From positions 1 to 64,000 of the forward strand of contig CAZMNY010000033.1 in NCBI GenBank assembly GCA_964567745.1: DNA of 64,000 bases. Direction: 5' to 3'. The notes beneath the pieces are model-generated. The model searched no databases, had not been told where the DNA came from, and saw only the letters and a list, made by a program, of their open reading frames with translations. This document shows, one piece after another, positions 63,888 to 64,000 of this stretch. This DNA is from CAZMNY01 sp964567745 (lineage in GTDB: Bacteria > Planctomycetota > Planctomycetia > Pirellulales > Pirellulaceae). The position numbers and the translations under genes are program-made. Each line of letters begins with the position of its first letter. Within the stretch, counting starts at the first letter, position 1.

Positions 63888-64000
63888 TCAGCCCTGTCGC
63901 TGCTTGTGCCGTGGGTTGCTACAAACAACGTAGACACGCCCTTTGCGTTTAACGACCTTACAGTTCTCGCAGATTCGCTTGACGCTCGTTCGAACTTTCA
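63888..64000 (-). CDS. rpmJ: 50S ribosomal protein L36 (5' end cut at window edge)
   Basis: Reading the minus strand from the right edge gives the 37-residue L36: KVRTSVKRICENCKVVKRK, then RVYVVCSNPRHKQRQG and stop at 63888-63890. The zinc Cys4-type ligands (Cys-x2-Cys then Cys and His) are present. Only the first base of its ATG lies outside the window. It was too short to appear as a long frame but is clear by sequence and by gene order before rpsM. Confidence 0.96.
   Translation of the reverse strand, partial: KVRTSVKRICENCKVVKRKGRVYVVCSNPRHKQRQG

Overview
The window looks like ordinary chromosome from a planctomycete, probably of the Pirellulales/Pirellulaceae type. This is inferred from family content: a cysteine-rich YTV-repeat wall protein, a DUF1559 prepilin-like protein, a DUF1598 protein, a CxPxR sulfatase coupled to a ThuA-like protein, an FGE-type domain, GYF_2 and zinc-ribbon membrane proteins, and many secreted low-complexity proteins. 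Lipid A genes (lpxA, lpxD, lpxI) show a Gram-negative envelope. No rRNA, CRISPR array, intact insertion sequence or prophage is visible.

Layout. 1-2.9 kb: end of an FGE-domain gene, an IS256-type transposase remnant, a GYF_2/TM2-like membrane protein, a hairpin and a 108-bp MITE-like element. 2.9-5.6 kb: ThuA-like plus sulfatase operon. 5.7-10.4 kb: small membrane protein, hairpin-rich repeat, PQQ-propeller lipoprotein, isochorismatase-like hydrolase, a broken HtrA-like protease and a zinc-ribbon protein. 10.7-18.9 kb: large secreted protein, TIM-barrel isomerase-like protein, RsmE, an ExeA-like ATPase lacking the Walker A lysine, glycerate 2-kinase. 19.2-25.4 kb: DUF1598 protein, DnaE, FHA protein. 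25.6 kb: tRNA-Arg(TCG). 26-27.9 kb: three damaged genes of iron/oxygen families (globin, VIT1, hemerythrin). 28-36.7 kb: LpxA, pyruvate phosphate dikinase, HAMP-like and CPBP membrane proteins, YTV protein, Rex, tRNA-Gln(TTG). 37-44.9 kb: PurH, TrpC, a coiled-coil protein, a RecA/KaiC-like ATPase overlapping a cysteine desulfurase, DUF1559 protein, TadA. 45-52.2 kb: DUF1080 protein, VanZ-like protein, UDP-glucuronate decarboxylase-like enzyme, a convergent overlapping gene pair sharing a tandem repeat, SDR, LpxD-LpxI. 52.4-60.9 kb: DUF11 protein with a Tyr/Gly/Gln-rich region, disordered zinc-ribbon membrane protein, polysaccharide export protein, TPR-like protein, metallopeptidase-like protein. 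61-64 kb: rplQ, rpoA, rpsK, rpsM, rpmJ on the minus strand, with no rpsD between rpsK and rpoA.

Functionally the window mixes housekeeping (replication, translation, purine and tryptophan synthesis, redox control by Rex, tRNA editing) with envelope building (lipid A, capsule/exopolysaccharide export, UDP-xylose-type sugar, wall proteins) and polysaccharide or sulfate-ester degradation. I did not find a clearly new multi-gene system. The features most worth a second look are the overlapping gene pair at 47.7-49.0 kb, the ATPase with a degenerate P-loop, the NifS-coupled RecA-like ATPase, the FUS-like low-complexity region, and the decayed iron/oxygen gene cluster.
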